Below, one piece after another: positions 16,484-27,557 of a stretch of 64,000 nucleotides of DNA. The position numbers and the translations under genes were made by a program. The DNA is from Pseudomonas sp. LFM046 (GTDB lineage: Bacteria; Pseudomonadota; Gammaproteobacteria; Pseudomonadales; Pseudomonadaceae), in contig NZ_JYKO02000001.1 in assembly GCF_000949385.2 (NCBI RefSeq), positions 5,848,441 through 5,912,440 of the forward strand, given 5' to 3'. Under the pieces are notes generated by a model that was given only the letters and a program-made list of their open reading frames with translations, did no database searches and was not told the origin of the DNA. Within the stretch, counting starts at the first letter, position 1, and every line of letters begins with the position of its first letter.

Positions 16484-17116
16484 ATGCGTAACCTGATCCT
16501 TTCCGCCGTTCTCGCCGGCGCTAGCCTGCTGGGCATGAGCGCTGTCCAGGCTGACGAAATCGAAGCCGGCAAGCAGTACGTCGAGCTGAGCAGCCCGGTT
16601 CCGGTGGCTGTCCCCGGCAAGATCGAGGTGGTGGAGCTGTTCTGGTACGGCTGCCCGCATTGCTACCAGTTCGAACCGACCCTGAATCCCTGGACCGAGA
16701 AGCTGCCGGAAGACGTCAACTTCGTGCGCATTCCCGCCATGTTCGGCGGCCTGTGGAACGTCCACGGCCAGCTGTTCATCACCCTCGAAAGCATGAAAGT
16801 CGAGCATCAGGTCCACAAAGCCGTGTTCGATGCCATCCACAAGGAACACAAGAAGCTCGCCACTCCGGAAGAAATGGCCGAGTTCCTCGCCACCCAGGGC
16901 GTGGACAAGGACGCCTTCCTCAAGGCCTACAACTCCTTTGCCGTGAAGAGCCAGATGGAGAAGGCCAAGAAGCTGGCCATGGCCTACCAGATCACCGGCG
17001 TGCCGACCCTGGTCGTCAACGGCAAGTACCGCTTCGACATCAGCTCCTCGGGTGGCCCGGAGCAGACCCTCAAGGTCGCCGAGCACCTGATCGACAAGGA
17101 GCGCGCCGCGAAGTAA
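16484..17116 (+). CDS. dsbA: Thiol:disulfide interchange protein DsbA
   Basis: Periplasmic oxidase that inserts disulfides into exported proteins, 210 residues. The ATG at 16484 follows AAGGAG and opens a signal peptide cleaved near AVQA-D. The active site is CPHC (57-60), and the cis-proline loop is TGVPTLVVNGKY. The helical insert carries GVDKDAFLKAYNS. Typical DsbA length. The next gene starts 16 bp later and may be co-transcribed. Confidence 0.96.
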   Translation: MRNLILSAVLAGASLLGMSAVQADEIEAGKQYVELSSPVPVAVPGKIEVVELFWYGCPHCYQFEPTLNPWTEKLPEDVNFVRIPAMFGGLWNVHGQLFITLESMKVEHQVHKAVFDAIHKEHKKLATPEEMAEFLATQGVDKDAFLKAYNSFAVKSQMEKAKKLAMAYQITGVPTLVVNGKYRFDISSSGGPEQTLKVAEHLIDKERAAK

Positions 17117-17132
17117 GCGGCGCATTCGCCCG

Positions 17133-18011
17133 ATGCTGCGACGCTGGGTGGGTGAACGGGCGGCGAGCTCGTGCGATGCACGGGTCAATCCCCAATGCGA
17201 CAGGGGCAGGCTGCCCGCCGATGGCCGCCTGCGCCTGCTCAGCTTCAACATCCAGGTCGGCATCAGCACCGAGCGATACCACCACTACCTGACTCGTGGC
17301 TGGCAGCACCTGCTGCCCCACACGGGCCGCGCCGGAAACCTCCAGCGCATCGGCAGCCTGCTCGGCGACTACGACCTGGTCGCCCTGCAGGAGGTGGACG
17401 GCGGCAGCATCCGCTCCGGCTACGTCAACCAGGTCGAGCACCTCGCCCAGCTCGGTGCCTTCCCCTACTGGTACCAGCAGCTCAACCGCAACCTCGGGCG
17501 CATTGCCCAGCACAGCAACGGTCTCCTCAGCCGCCTGCAGCCCAGCCTGCTGGAAGACCACCCCCTGCCCGGCCCGCCCGGCCGTGGCGCGATCCTGATG
17601 CGCTTTGGCAAGGGCCGCGACGCCCTCGCCGTGGTGATGATGCACCTGTCCCTCGGCGCCCGAACCCGCGCCCGCCAGCTGGCCTACATCCGTGAGCGGG
17701 TGGGCAGCTACCGGCACCTGGTGCTGATGGGCGACATGAACACCCACGCCAACGACCTGCTGGAACACTCGCCCCTGCGCGACCTCGGCCTCCTGGCGCC
17801 CCAGGTCGAGGCCACCTTCCCCAGCTGGCGGCCGCAGCGCTGCCTCGACCACATCCTGCTCAGCCCCAGCCTGACCCTGGAACGCGTGGCCGTGCTCAGC
17901 CAGCCCATTTCCGACCACCTGCCGGTGGCGGTGGACATCCGCCTGCCCGAAGAACTCAGGGCGGACCTGCCCCTGGCCCTCAGCGAACCCAAACGCGGAA
18001 TCCCTGCATGA
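17133..18011 (+). CDS. Endonuclease/exonuclease/phosphatase-family protein
   Basis: A 292-residue EEP-fold metal-dependent hydrolase of unknown substrate. Family motifs are visible: [11 protein letters not shown] (Asn ligand, about 33-43), [10 protein letters not shown] (catalytic Glu), [17 protein letters not shown] (Asp and Asn) and the C-terminal SDHLPV (catalytic His). An obvious signal peptide is absent and the first 30 residues are poorly conserved-looking, so the start may be slightly downstream. Its stop overlaps the ATG of dgcP (ATGA at 18008-18011), suggesting co-translation. Corresponds to PA5488 by position. Confidence 0.85.
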   Translation: MLRRWVGERAASSCDARVNPQCDRGRLPADGRLRLLSFNIQVGISTERYHHYLTRGWQHLLPHTGRAGNLQRIGSLLGDYDLVALQEVDGGSIRSGYVNQVEHLAQLGAFPYWYQQLNRNLGRIAQHSNGLLSRLQPSLLEDHPLPGPPGRGAILMRFGKGRDALAVVMMHLSLGARTRARQLAYIRERVGSYRHLVLMGDMNTHANDLLEHSPLRDLGLLAPQVEATFPSWRPQRCLDHILLSPSLTLERVAVLSQPISDHLPVAVDIRLPEELRADLPLALSEPKRGIPA

Positions 18012-19930
18012 GCGACGACGCCCAGCGTTGGAAAGGCAAGTACCTGGAAAGCCTGGAGCAACAGGAGAAGCTGGAGAAGCGCTGGGACGCGCGCCTCGAC
18101 CTGCTGAAGCGCGGACTGGTGCGCAGCTCCCTCGCGGCCGAGGGCACCGACAAGGCGGTCGACCAGTGCATGCAGGAATTGCGGGAAATCATCCGCGGCG
18201 AACAGATGGACGCCGGCCTCTCGGCGCTCATCCCGCGACTGGAAAAGGCCGTGCTGGACTCCGAGCAGCGACGCCAGCAGCGGGCGGAGCAGAACGTCAG
18301 CGCACTGACCGGTATCGCGGGCCGCCTGCTCGACCTCGACTTGCCCCGGGACGTGCGCAAGGGCCTCAAGCGTTTCTCCAAGCAGATCGACGCGCGTGCG
18401 CGTCAGTCCCGCGAACTGCCAGCACTGCTGGCCGAACTGGGTGTACTCCAGAGTCAGGCCCTGCAGGCCCTGTACAGCGAAGACGCATCGGTGCCCCGCC
18501 CTGGCCTGCTGGAGCGCCTGTTCGGCAGTGGCCGCGATGAAACGGCAGCAGAAGCGCCCGCCGCAGCTCCAGTCGCCCAACAGCCCGAGGTGAAGCAGCC
18601 GGCTGTCGCTGAGATTGTCGAGCCCGCGCCCGTCGACGCACCCCCGGCTGCGGTGCCCGCTCCGACACCTGAACCCGCTGAAATACCGACCGCGGAGTCG
18701 CCTGCTCCGACCGTCATGCCGGCCGCTCCGGCGCGCAGCAATGTTCTCGACAGCCTGCCCCTGGCCGCGTCCCTGATCACCGGCGAAGGCGACCCCGACT
18801 ACGCCCTGCCCGCCTTGCCCGAGCCCGGCTATAGCGCCATCGCGCCCCATGTGGCGGAGACCCTGCGGTCCCTGCTGGACGAACTGGACCTGCCGGAGCA
18901 TCACCAACCCCAGGCGGACGCCCTGCGCCAGCGCCTGGAAGGCGGGCTCAACTGGTACGAACTGGTGCCGGTGCTGGATGACCTCGGCGTGCTGGTGCTG
19001 GCGGTTACCGACAGCGGCCACCGGGAGTTCGCCGGCTACCTCAAGCAACTCAACCAGCGCCTGACGCTGTTCCTCGAACACCTCAGCGAGGCCCAGGAGG
19101 GTTATGCAGACTCCCTGGGCAGCGTCCGCGCGCTGGACGACCAGTTGCGCGAGCAAGTCAGCGGCCTGCAGGCCAGCGTCCAGGAAGCCTCCGACCTCGA
19201 TCAGCTGAAGCAGAGCCTGGAGCAGCGCCTCGATGGTCTGCTCGACACCATGAACCACTACCAGCAGCAGCGCTCCGTCCGCGAGCAGGAAGTGAGTGAG
19301 CGCCTGCAGTCCCTGATGACGCGAGTGGCGTCCATGGAGGAAGAGGCCAAGGAATTCCACACGAATCTCGAGGCCCAGCGCCAGAAAGCCCTGCACGACC
19401 CGCTCACCGGACTGCCCAACCGCGCGGCCTGGAACGAACGCCTGGATATCGAAATGGCGCGCCAGCAACGCTACGGTGGCGAGCTGCTGCTGGCGGTGAT
19501 CGACATCGACCACTTCAAGCGGATCAACGACGGCTTCGGCCACCTGGCCGGCGACAAGGTGCTGAAGATCATCGCCGGCGAACTGAGCCGGCGCGTGCGC
19601 AAGACCGACTTCATCGCCCGTTTTGGTGGTGAGGAGTTCGTCCTGCTGTTGCCGGCGACCCCGGCGGAAGGTGGCCAGCAACTGCTGGAGAGCCTGCGCT
19701 CGGTCGTGGAAGCCTGCCCTTTCCACTTCAAGGGTGAACGGGTCTCCATCACCTTCTCCGCCGGGCTCACCCCCATGATCGCCGGAGAGTCCAGCGACAC
19801 CGCCTTCCAGCGGGCCGACGAAGCCCTCTACCGAGCCAAGCACCAGGGGCGAAACCGGATCGAACTGGCTTCCCAGCCGTCGGCGGGCCGCAGTGAGCCC
19901 GATGCCCTGGGCGTGCCCCAGGTGGGTTGA
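18008..19930 (+). CDS. dgcP: Diguanylate cyclase DgcP
   Basis: Makes cyclic di-GMP from two GTP; 640 residues. The N-terminal 190 residues are helical. A Pro/Ala-rich linker follows (about 175-250), then a second helical region with heptads (about 270-460), and the GGDEF domain occupies about 466-625. The active-site loop is GGEEF (about 540), preceded by an allosteric I-site RKTD exactly five residues upstream, so product inhibition is expected. In P. aeruginosa the PA5487 orthologue is a polar, FimV-associated cyclase. The position after dsbA and the overlap with the EEP gene support the assignment. Confidence 0.93.
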   Translation: MSDDAQRWKGKYLESLEQQEKLEKRWDARLDLLKRGLVRSSLAAEGTDKAVDQCMQELREIIRGEQMDAGLSALIPRLEKAVLDSEQRRQQRAEQNVSALTGIAGRLLDLDLPRDVRKGLKRFSKQIDARARQSRELPALLAELGVLQSQALQALYSEDASVPRPGLLERLFGSGRDETAAEAPAAAPVAQQPEVKQPAVAEIVEPAPVDAPPAAVPAPTPEPAEIPTAESPAPTVMPAAPARSNVLDSLPLAASLITGEGDPDYALPALPEPGYSAIAPHVAETLRSLLDELDLPEHHQPQADALRQRLEGGLNWYELVPVLDDLGVLVLAVTDSGHREFAGYLKQLNQRLTLFLEHLSEAQEGYADSLGSVRALDDQLREQVSGLQASVQEASDLDQLKQSLEQRLDGLLDTMNHYQQQRSVREQEVSERLQSLMTRVASMEEEAKEFHTNLEAQRQKALHDPLTGLPNRAAWNERLDIEMARQQRYGGELLLAVIDIDHFKRINDGFGHLAGDKVLKIIAGELSRRVRKTDFIARFGGEEFVLLLPATPAEGGQQLLESLRSVVEACPFHFKGERVSITFSAGLTPMIAGESSDTAFQRADEALYRAKHQGRNRIELASQPSAGRSEPDALGVPQVG

Positions 19931-19936
19931 TCGGCT

Positions 19937-21355
19937 TCAGGCCGCGCTCGGCATGTAGGGCTTCCAGTTTTCCGGGATGGTTTCCAGCCGTGGGTAATCC
20001 AGGCCGGCGAACTGCAATTCGCTGAGTATGAAGGGCGTGTGCCGATGCTCCACCGGCAGTGCGCGCAGCTCCGGCAGCCAGAGGCTGACGTAGGTGGCGT
20101 CCGGGTCGTATTGCAGGGCCTGGCGCAACGCATTGAAGGCCCGCGCCCGGCGCGGATCGCTGGCCACCCCGGCAAGGTAGGCCCAATTGCCCCAGTTGCT
20201 TGCCGGGTCGTAGTCCAGCAAGTGCTCCTCGAACCAGGCCGCCCCATAGCGCCAATCCTGTTGCAGGTTACTCACCAGGTAGCTGGCCACCACCTGCCGG
20301 CCACGGCTGGACATCCAGCCGGTCGTCACCAGTTCGCGCATGTTGGCGTCCACCAGTGGCATGCCGGTGCGCCCGTTGCACCAGTGCAGGTAGCGTTCGT
20401 CGAGGTTACGCGGCGCCTGGGCCGTGGCCTTCAGGCCGTCCGCGCGGAACAGGGCGCCGCCGTAGCGCAGCATCGTCCAGCGGAAGAACTCACGCCAGAG
20501 CAGCTCCATCCACAGCTGCTGGGTGGAGTCGCTGCGGCCGTGCTGCGATTCCAGCCGGTGCAGTTCGGCGGCCACCCGGCGCGGCGACAGGCTGCCGTTG
20601 GCCAGCCAGGGCGACAGCTTGGAGGAGTACTCGCTGCCGATCAGGCCGTTGCGGGTGTCCTGATACTGGTGGACCCCCTGGGTCTCCCAGAGGTAGTCGC
20701 GCAGCCGCGCAAGGGCCGCAGGTTCCCCACCGGCGAAAGGGAAGGCCGTGGCCGGCACGCCGAGGGGCTCGCCCAGACCCAGACGGGACAGGGTCGGCAG
20801 CGGCTCCATCAGGCTCGCCGCACCACTGGGCAGGGGTGGCAAGGCGTGGGGCACCGGACGCGGCTGGAAGACGTGGACGCGCTCCTCCATCAAGTCTCGA
20901 AAGCGATTGAACACCGAAGGCAGCTCGTGCAGCGGCCGGGGCAGCTCCTCTTCCCGCAGCAGGCTGTTGCCCGGCAGTTCGGTCAGCGGTACTCCCAGGG
21001 CGTGGCGAACGCGGCGCAATTCGGTGCGCTCGTAGGGCGCCATCTCGTCCAGGGTCAGCACCTCGTCGATGCCCAGGTGCTCCACCAGCGTCGGGATCAC
21101 CAGCTCGGCGTGGCCCTGCACCACCATCAGCCGCGAGCCATGCTGGCGCAGGCCTGCATCCAGGGCCGCCAGGCTTTCCAGCAGGAAGCGCGCGCGGTGC
21201 ACTCCCAGGCGGCGGGGGCCAAGGGGCGAAGGGCGCAGCAGCGCGGGGTCAAAAACATACAGCGGCAACAGCCGATCAGCCTGCACAGCCGTTTGCAGCG
21301 CCGGGTGGTCGTCGAGTCTGAGGTCCTGCTTCAACCAGAGCAGCGCGCGGCGCAT
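19937..21355 (-). CDS. DASH-family cryptochrome / photolyase
   Basis: FAD-binding blue-light protein of 472 residues, cytoplasmic. The N-terminal Rossmann-like antenna domain begins ALLWLKQDLRLDDHP. The FAD domain carries the DASH hallmarks NGRTGMPLVDANMREL, GWMSSRGRQVVASYL, DYDPASNWGNWAYLAG and YDPDATYVSLWLPEL. DASH proteins repair cyclobutane dimers mainly in single-stranded DNA. The gene is convergent with dgcP (6 bp apart) and divergent from marC. As far as I recall P. aeruginosa has no photolyase gene at this position, so it is either an insertion here or a loss there. Confidence 0.9.
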   Translation of the reverse strand: MRRALLWLKQDLRLDDHPALQTAVQADRLLPLYVFDPALLRPSPLGPRRLGVHRARFLLESLAALDAGLRQHGSRLMVVQGHAELVIPTLVEHLGIDEVLTLDEMAPYERTELRRVRHALGVPLTELPGNSLLREEELPRPLHELPSVFNRFRDLMEERVHVFQPRPVPHALPPLPSGAASLMEPLPTLSRLGLGEPLGVPATAFPFAGGEPAALARLRDYLWETQGVHQYQDTRNGLIGSEYSSKLSPWLANGSLSPRRVAAELHRLESQHGRSDSTQQLWMELLWREFFRWTMLRYGGALFRADGLKATAQAPRNLDERYLHWCNGRTGMPLVDANMRELVTTGWMSSRGRQVVASYLVSNLQQDWRYGAAWFEEHLLDYDPASNWGNWAYLAGVASDPRRARAFNALRQALQYDPDATYVSLWLPELRALPVEHRHTPFILSELQFAGLDYPRLETIPENWKPYMPSAA

Positions 21356-21610
21356 GGTGGCTTCCTCGGCTGGGTCTCCCTGCCTACAACATTAACCGTA
21401 GGCGAAAAACCCGACGTGGCCGTTCATCCAGGCCTCGGAGCCCCATGTCCGATTGCGATGCTGGCCCCAGGCTATAATCCCCGCCCCTTTTTCGGCCAGT
21501 GCGCCGGCGGGAAGATTTCGCAACAGCTTCGCCGCTTTCCGCACTGCCTGCGCGCGACGCCGGCGTGGCCGCCCATTACACTTCTGCCCATTGGTTGAGG
21601 GGAGTCCCCC

Positions 21611-22204
21611 ATGGAAATCCTAGGCATTGCCGTCCTGATCTTTCTGGTCACCGACCCTTTCGGAAACATCGCCATCTTCATCGCCGCCCTCAAGGGTGTG
21701 GCGCCCCAGCGGCGCCTCAAGGTGGCCCTGCGGGAACTGCTGTTCGCCCTGGCCCTGCTGCTGCTGTTCCTCACCTTCGGCGACAAGATCCTCAGCGGCC
21801 TTGGCCTGTCCCGTGAGTCCATCGCCATTGCCGGCGGCATCATCCTGTTCATCATTGCCCTGCGGCTGATCTTCCCGCGCCCGGAAGGGGTGCTCGGCGA
21901 CCTGCCCGGCGGCGAGCCGATGCTGGTGCCGCTCGCGACGCCTGCGGTGGCCGGACCTTCGGCCCTGGCGGTGCTGATGACCCTGCGCAACACCCACCAG
22001 GGCGAGCTCTGGGAACTCTATGTCGCGGTGGTGCTGGCCTGGGCCTGCACGGCCGTCATCCTGCTGCAGGCGGCCTTCCTGCAGCGCTTCCTCGGTGACC
22101 GTGGCCTGATGGCCGTGGAACGCCTGACCGGCATGCTGCTGATCATGCTCAGCGTCGACATGCTGCTCGACAACCTGCAAAGCGTCCTCCACCTGAATCC
22201 ATGA
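21611..22204 (+). CDS. MarC family inner-membrane protein (YhgN-like)
   Basis: A 197-residue integral membrane protein with six predicted segments. N-terminal FLVTDPFGNIAIFIAAL and the central TPAVAGPSALAVLM are MarC-family (UPF0056) signatures. No transport substrate is established for the family. GAGGGGAG-like ribosome site precedes the ATG. Its stop overlaps the ATG of ampDh2 (ATGA at 22201-22204). A TATAAT at 21473-21478 could be its -10 box. Confidence 0.88.
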   Translation: MEILGIAVLIFLVTDPFGNIAIFIAALKGVAPQRRLKVALRELLFALALLLLFLTFGDKILSGLGLSRESIAIAGGIILFIIALRLIFPRPEGVLGDLPGGEPMLVPLATPAVAGPSALAVLMTLRNTHQGELWELYVAVVLAWACTAVILLQAAFLQRFLGDRGLMAVERLTGMLLIMLSVDMLLDNLQSVLHLNP

Positions 22205-22980
22205 AGACCCTGTTCCTCAGCCTCGCCCTGCTCCTTCTCGGCGGTTGCGCCGGCGGGCTGCGCATCGACGACAGCTACCGCTCGGTGAGCCAGAGCAGCC
22301 GCGTGCAGTACGTGGTGTTGCACTACACCTCCACCGATCTGGACAGCTCCTTGCGCCTGCTCACCCGCGACGGCGTCAGCAGCCATTACCTGATCGGCGA
22401 GCAGCCGGCGACGATCTACCGCCTGGTGGACGAGAACCGCCGCGCCTGGCACGCCGGGGTCAGCGAATGGCAGGGCCGCACCTGGTTGAACGCCAGCACC
22501 ATCGGCATCGAGCTGGCCAACGAGGGTTACCAGGACACGCCCGACGGTCGCGTCTACCAGCCCTACAGCGAGGCGCAGATCGACGCGCTGATCCTGCTCC
22601 TCAAGGACATCGTCAAACGCCACAACCTGCCGCTCGGCAGCATCATCGGCCACAGCGACATCGCCCCCCAGCGCAAGGTCGACCCCGGCCCGCTGTTCCC
22701 CTGGAAGCGCCTCGCCGACGCCGGCCTCGTCCCCTGGCCGGATGCCGCTGCCGTGGCCCGCGAACAGGCGCGTTTCGCCCAGGCCCTGCCCACGGTCGGC
22801 TGGTTCCAGCAGCAGCTGGCGCGCCAGGGCTACAGCACCCCCCAGACCGGTGAGCTGGACAAGGAAACCCGCAATGTCATCGCCGCCTTCCAGATGAAGT
22901 ACCGCCAGCGTCTCTACGACGGCGAACCGGACGCGGAAACCGCCGCGCTGCTGCTGGTGCTGAATGGCATGCGGCACTAA
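22201..22980 (+). CDS. ampDh2: N-acetylmuramoyl-L-alanine amidase, lipoprotein (AmpDh2)
   Basis: Zinc amidase that cleaves muramyl-peptide bonds, 259 residues. The N terminus is a lipoprotein signal ending LLLLGGC (Cys16), placing it in the periplasm at a membrane. The amidase_2 domain (about 35-180) shows zinc ligands in VVLHYTST (His41) and IGHSDIAPQRKVDPG (His and Asp). A PG_binding_1 domain occupies the C terminus (about 195-255, LARQGYSTPQTGELDKETRNVIAAFQ). Lipidation and the binding domain fit AmpDh2 rather than cytoplasmic AmpD. Translationally coupled to the MarC gene. Confidence 0.92.
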   Translation: MKTLFLSLALLLLGGCAGGLRIDDSYRSVSQSSRVQYVVLHYTSTDLDSSLRLLTRDGVSSHYLIGEQPATIYRLVDENRRAWHAGVSEWQGRTWLNASTIGIELANEGYQDTPDGRVYQPYSEAQIDALILLLKDIVKRHNLPLGSIIGHSDIAPQRKVDPGPLFPWKRLADAGLVPWPDAAAVAREQARFAQALPTVGWFQQQLARQGYSTPQTGELDKETRNVIAAFQMKYRQRLYDGEPDAETAALLLVLNGMRH

Positions 22981-23020
22981 CGGGCGCGATACCTATCCCT
23001 TTTGCAGGGACTTCTTTTCT

Positions 23021-23115
23021 GTAGGGGCGAATTCATTCGCCAAGGGCAGCGCAGCTGCCCCCTGATGCCTGCAGGGCAGACCTTCGGCCTGCTTGGCGAA
23101 TGAATTCGCCCCTAC
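23021..23115. repeat. Inverted-repeat element, GGGGCGAATTCATTCGCC family, copy 2
   Basis: Perfect 24-bp arms at 23021-23044 and 23092-23115 enclose a 47-bp core that is the reverse complement of most of the core in the copy at 10081-10174. It lies in the convergent gap between ampDh2 and kinB. Confidence 0.9.
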
Positions 23116-23139
23116 AAGCAACCGCGCATTCGGCCAACT

Positions 23140-24915
23140 TCACACCGGCAACGTCACATAGAACTGCGCACCCTGCCCCGGCCTTGAATAGAGGCCGACG
23201 CGCCCGCCGTGCAGCTGCACGATCTCTTTGCACAGGGCCAGCCCCAGGCCGGCGCCACCCTTCTGGTGGCCGATCTGTACGAAGGGCTCGAAGATGCGCG
23301 CCTGCTGGCTGTAGGGAATGCCCTCGCCTTCGTCGGTGACGCTCACCAGCACCCGCTCGCCGTGACGCCGGAGCTGCAGGCGGATATGGCCGCCGTCGGG
23401 GCTGTGGCGGATGGCATTGCCCACAAGGTTGTCCAGCACCCGTTCGATCTGCAGGCGATCCACGTTAACCCGCGGCACGGGCGGGTGCAGTTCCAGCTCG
23501 ATCTCGATGCCCCGCTCGCTGGCATGGGGAGCAAACCGCTGACGCAGCTGGGCCAGCAGCTCCTCCACATCGCAGGGTTCGCGCTCCAGGGCCTTGACCC
23601 CGCTCTGGTAGCGGGAGAAGTCCAGCAGGTCGTTGATCAGCCGCACCAGCCGCTGCATCTCCTCGTCCACGGTCTTCAGCAGGTCGGCCTCGCGCTCCTC
23701 GGGCTCGAAGTGAAGGCGCTCGTTGAGCAGGCCGAAGGCCATCTGCATGCCGGCCACCGGCGTGCGCAGCTCGTGGGAGGCGCGCAACACGAACTCATTG
23801 CGCACCCGCTCGAAGGCCCGCGCCTCGGTCACGTCCCGCAGCACCATCACGCCACCCACCAGGCGCCCTTCACCGAGCATGACCGGCACCAGCCGCCAAC
23901 TCAGCAGGCGTTGTTCCCCTGCAACCTCGACCCCCAGGTCGTCGGGATCGTCTTCCAGAGTCTCACCCCGCAGCACCCGCTGGGCTATGGCCTCCAGCTC
24001 CGGCAGACCCAGGGCCCGGGACAGCGGCTGGCCACCGGGCACTTCGTCCCAGGAGAGCTGCCGTTGGGCCACCGGATTGGCGTGTTGCACGCGGCCCTGG
24101 CGATCGAGGATCAGCAGGCCATCGTCAATGCTGTCGAGCACGGCCCTCAGCCGTTGCTGCTCGGCTAGCAGCTTCTCGATATCGGTTTCCTTGAACAGGC
24201 GCAGGGCCTCGGCCATCAGGCCGAAGCGACGGATCAGCACGGCGATCTCGTTGACCGGCGATAACGGCAGGGTGACCTGGAAATCCCCCTGGCTGATCTG
24301 GTCGGCAGCCTTGGCCAGGGCGTCGATGGGGCCGCCGAAGCGCCGGGCAATGCCGCCAGCGGTGACGAAGCCGATCGTCAGCACCGCCACGCTCAGCAAG
24401 CCCAGCAGGCCGGCGATCAGCAGGGCGCGGTTGCGTGCGGCGTTTTCCGCTTCCCCCACGACCGCGAGGGAATGGCGCTGCAGGTCCATCATGCTGACGT
24501 GCAGGCCGTCCAGGGCGTGGCTGAAGTCATCATCCTCCAGCAGGCTCATGCGCAGGTTGGCGGGCTGGCGCACCACGTCGAGGAAGGTCTGGTAGGCCGC
24601 GGCGATCCTGCGGAAGTGCTCGCGGGTCTCGTTATCGCCCGCCAAGTCCTTGCCCTCCTCCAGAGCGGCGAGGAATTGCTTCTGCGACTGCTCCAGTGCC
24701 GCCATGTCCAGGTGCTGCGCCGTCAGGTTGACCATCTGGTCCCCCAGATGCTGACGCATGCGCAGGCTGATCTCGATGGTGGCGAAGGACTGCTTGATCA
24801 GATTTTCCTGGGCCCCGCCCGTCTGCACCATGCTGACCAGCCCCAGCACCAGGCCCACGATGGCCACGGTGATCAGAGCGGAGATGCTCAGGAACAACTG
24901 TGTGCGCAGGCGCAT
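23140..24915 (-). CDS. kinB: Alginate-associated sensor histidine kinase KinB
   Basis: Inner-membrane sensor, 591 residues (about 595 in P. aeruginosa). A first membrane helix (about 8-30), a periplasmic helical domain (31-163), a second helix (164-186), HAMP (about 187-240), PAS (about 255-365), HisKA with the phospho-acceptor in ASHELRTP (His381), and HATPase with NAIRHSPDGG, DEGEGIPYS and GAGLGLALC. It phosphorylates and dephosphorylates AlgB; in P. aeruginosa loss of KinB derepresses alginate. It starts 12 bp after the algB stop, in an algB-kinB operon. Confidence 0.95.
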   Translation of the reverse strand: MRLRTQLFLSISALITVAIVGLVLGLVSMVQTGGAQENLIKQSFATIEISLRMRQHLGDQMVNLTAQHLDMAALEQSQKQFLAALEEGKDLAGDNETREHFRRIAAAYQTFLDVVRQPANLRMSLLEDDDFSHALDGLHVSMMDLQRHSLAVVGEAENAARNRALLIAGLLGLLSVAVLTIGFVTAGGIARRFGGPIDALAKAADQISQGDFQVTLPLSPVNEIAVLIRRFGLMAEALRLFKETDIEKLLAEQQRLRAVLDSIDDGLLILDRQGRVQHANPVAQRQLSWDEVPGGQPLSRALGLPELEAIAQRVLRGETLEDDPDDLGVEVAGEQRLLSWRLVPVMLGEGRLVGGVMVLRDVTEARAFERVRNEFVLRASHELRTPVAGMQMAFGLLNERLHFEPEEREADLLKTVDEEMQRLVRLINDLLDFSRYQSGVKALEREPCDVEELLAQLRQRFAPHASERGIEIELELHPPVPRVNVDRLQIERVLDNLVGNAIRHSPDGGHIRLQLRRHGERVLVSVTDEGEGIPYSQQARIFEPFVQIGHQKGGAGLGLALCKEIVQLHGGRVGLYSRPGQGAQFYVTLPV

Positions 24916-24927
24916 GGCGGGGCCGGG

Positions 24928-26274
<1,347 letters not shown>

Positions 26275-26320
26275 GCTCTCGCTCCATTTCCGAGTCATAG
26301 AAGGTTAGTCCAAGAAATTT

Positions 26321-26366
26321 CGTGCAAGTTGCACGTGTTTTTCCTACGTCTCATGCAGCCTGCATG
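26321..26366. promoter_or_regulatory. Paired activator sites (UAS), copy A
   Basis: Two palindromes: CGTGCAAGTTGCACG (26321-26335, perfect about its central base) and CATGCAGCCTGCATG (26352-26366, perfect). Centres are 31 bp apart, three helical turns, which suits two activator dimers on one DNA face. They end 64 bp before the -24 box. AlgB is the natural candidate ligand by proximity; this is inference. Confidence 0.65.
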
Positions 26367-26430
26367 TGTAGAAGCCTTCTCCCGTGCATCTAACCGACTG
26401 ATAAGAAGGGCTTTTCTCGGATGGCGGGGT

Positions 26431-26445
26431 TGGCACAGGCCTTGC
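26431..26445 (+). promoter_or_regulatory. Sigma-54 promoter, copy A
   Basis: TGGCAC-AGGCC-TTGC at 26431-26445 matches the -24/-12 consensus TGGCAC-N5-TTGC exactly. It points to the small-gene cluster starting at 26724. Confidence 0.8.
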
Positions 26446-26723
26446 GACGCTTCTGACACCTGTCGGCCAAGGGCATTTCTACCTCTTGTGGCCCCGTCGT
26501 GCCCCCAGGACACTCCGCCCGGAACAGGGACGTACCGGGCTTTTTCTTGGCGTGCAATTTGCCCGAGCAAAGCATCCCGAACCGTGCAAAGTACCGCTTT
26601 CCCGCCGTGGACGGCTGAGACAAGCCGTTGATTCATTGGGGGTTCTGGAAAGAGGCTGCGTGGCATCGGATGTGCAGCCATAGCTCCAGAACTGGCACGT
26701 CCGCCCAGGCGGAGGGTTCGAGG

Positions 26724-26963
26724 ATGAAAGGTTTCCAGACACGCTCGTCCAGATGGCTCAAGGTCTTGCTGATCGGCCTGGTGGTGTTGCTTGGGCTATT
26801 CGCCGAACAGAAGCTGCGCGAACACCTGAAGTCCGCGCCCTTGCAGCTTCCCGCTTCGGACCAGACGGGCTTTATTGCCCCGTCACACGCTGGCGGTCCG
26901 TTGCAGGAAGTGAGTCAGACCGGCCAGGGCGAATTCCGCATCCAGCCGCGCTGGGTGTTCTGA
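26724..26963 (+). CDS. Small single-pass membrane protein, unknown
   Basis: A 79-residue product from the ATG at 26724, preceded by GGAGGGTTCGAGG. One membrane helix (about 12-27, LKVLLIGLVVLLGLFA) follows a basic N terminus, so the N terminus should be cytoplasmic. The rest (SAPLQLPASDQTGFIAP...) is polar and probably periplasmic. First gene after the sigma-54 promoter of copy A, followed within 21 and 13 bp by two more small genes. I do not recognise a family. Confidence 0.65.
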   Translation: MKGFQTRSSRWLKVLLIGLVVLLGLFAEQKLREHLKSAPLQLPASDQTGFIAPSHAGGPLQEVSQTGQGEFRIQPRWVF

Positions 26964-26984
26964 GGGAAGTCAGAGGAGACGGCC

Positions 26985-27152
26985 ATGGGGAGCTCAGCCA
27001 TCGTCCTGACCGCCACGCTGCGCGTCCTCGCCTTGCTGCGCGGCGCGTTTGAAAGGTTCTCAATTCCCGCCGGTGTGATTCTGCCTGCCGTGCCGGCGGC
27101 CAAGACGCAGACCGACCCGTGTGCCGGTGCGCGGAAGAAACCAATGCAGTAG
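26985..27152 (+). CDS. Small hypothetical protein (55 aa)
   Basis: ATG at 26985 has AGAGGAGA 7-8 bases upstream. The product starts [20 protein letters not shown], one weakly hydrophobic helix, and continues with a Pro/Ala-rich, then basic tail ending KKPMQ. The stop overlaps the ribosome site of the next gene. Support comes from the ribosome site and its place between two other small genes only. Confidence 0.4.
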   Translation: MGSSAIVLTATLRVLALLRGAFERFSIPAGVILPAVPAAKTQTDPCAGARKKPMQ

Positions 27153-27165
27153 AAGGAGAACGGCC

Positions 27166-27327
27166 ATGCTGAGTTGGGCACTTGCATTCCTGGCTATCGC
27201 CATTGTTGCCGCCGTGCTTGGGTTTGGCGGCATAGCCGGGACCGCCACGGGCATCGCGAAGGTCCTCTTCGTCATCTTCCTGGTGCTGTGCGTGTTGTCA
27301 TTCATCATGGGGCGCCGAAACGGCTGA
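27166..27327 (+). CDS. DUF1328 / UPF0391 small membrane protein
   Basis: A 53-residue protein with AGAAGGAGAA 7 bases before the ATG. Two hydrophobic helices fill it (about 4-24 and 28-46, [21 protein letters not shown] and [20 protein letters not shown]), ending MGRRNG. The [17 protein letters not shown] core is characteristic of DUF1328 (YtjA family). The P. aeruginosa member PA5482 lies next to algB, from memory. Members are often stress-induced; function unknown. Confidence 0.88.
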   Translation: MLSWALAFLAIAIVAAVLGFGGIAGTATGIAKVLFVIFLVLCVLSFIMGRRNG

Positions 27328-27557
27328 TCAGGCCGGGCGCCGCCTGAAAGGACAATTGATTTCCGAACCCTGAGGGGCATCGAGGACTCGAAGGATCGGA
27401 GCCCGGGAACGGGCCGATGGACCAGGGGGCCGGGTTGCACTGCGTCGTCAGGAGCGGCGCGACCTGGGGGCAAAAGGGTTGCCTCCGCGCAAGCGGGCCG
27501 GGTCAGGTAGCTGCTGCCGGGAGCTGGATGCATGCCAGCCCCGGCGGCAGCGGATAA

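Larger units (their letters stand above)
26275..26723. promoter_or_regulatory. algB/peptide divergent control region, copy A
   Basis: 449 bp without a convincing gene. In order it holds the algB ribosome site, palindromes A1 and A2, a sigma-54 promoter pointing right, and a long leader to the ATG at 26724. Most of it aligns colinearly with copy B: ATG to first palindrome is 47 bp in both, palindrome centres are 31 bp apart in both, palindrome to promoter is 72 versus 73 bp, and promoter to the CTCCGCCCGGAACA block is 82 versus 83 bp. Confidence 0.8.
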
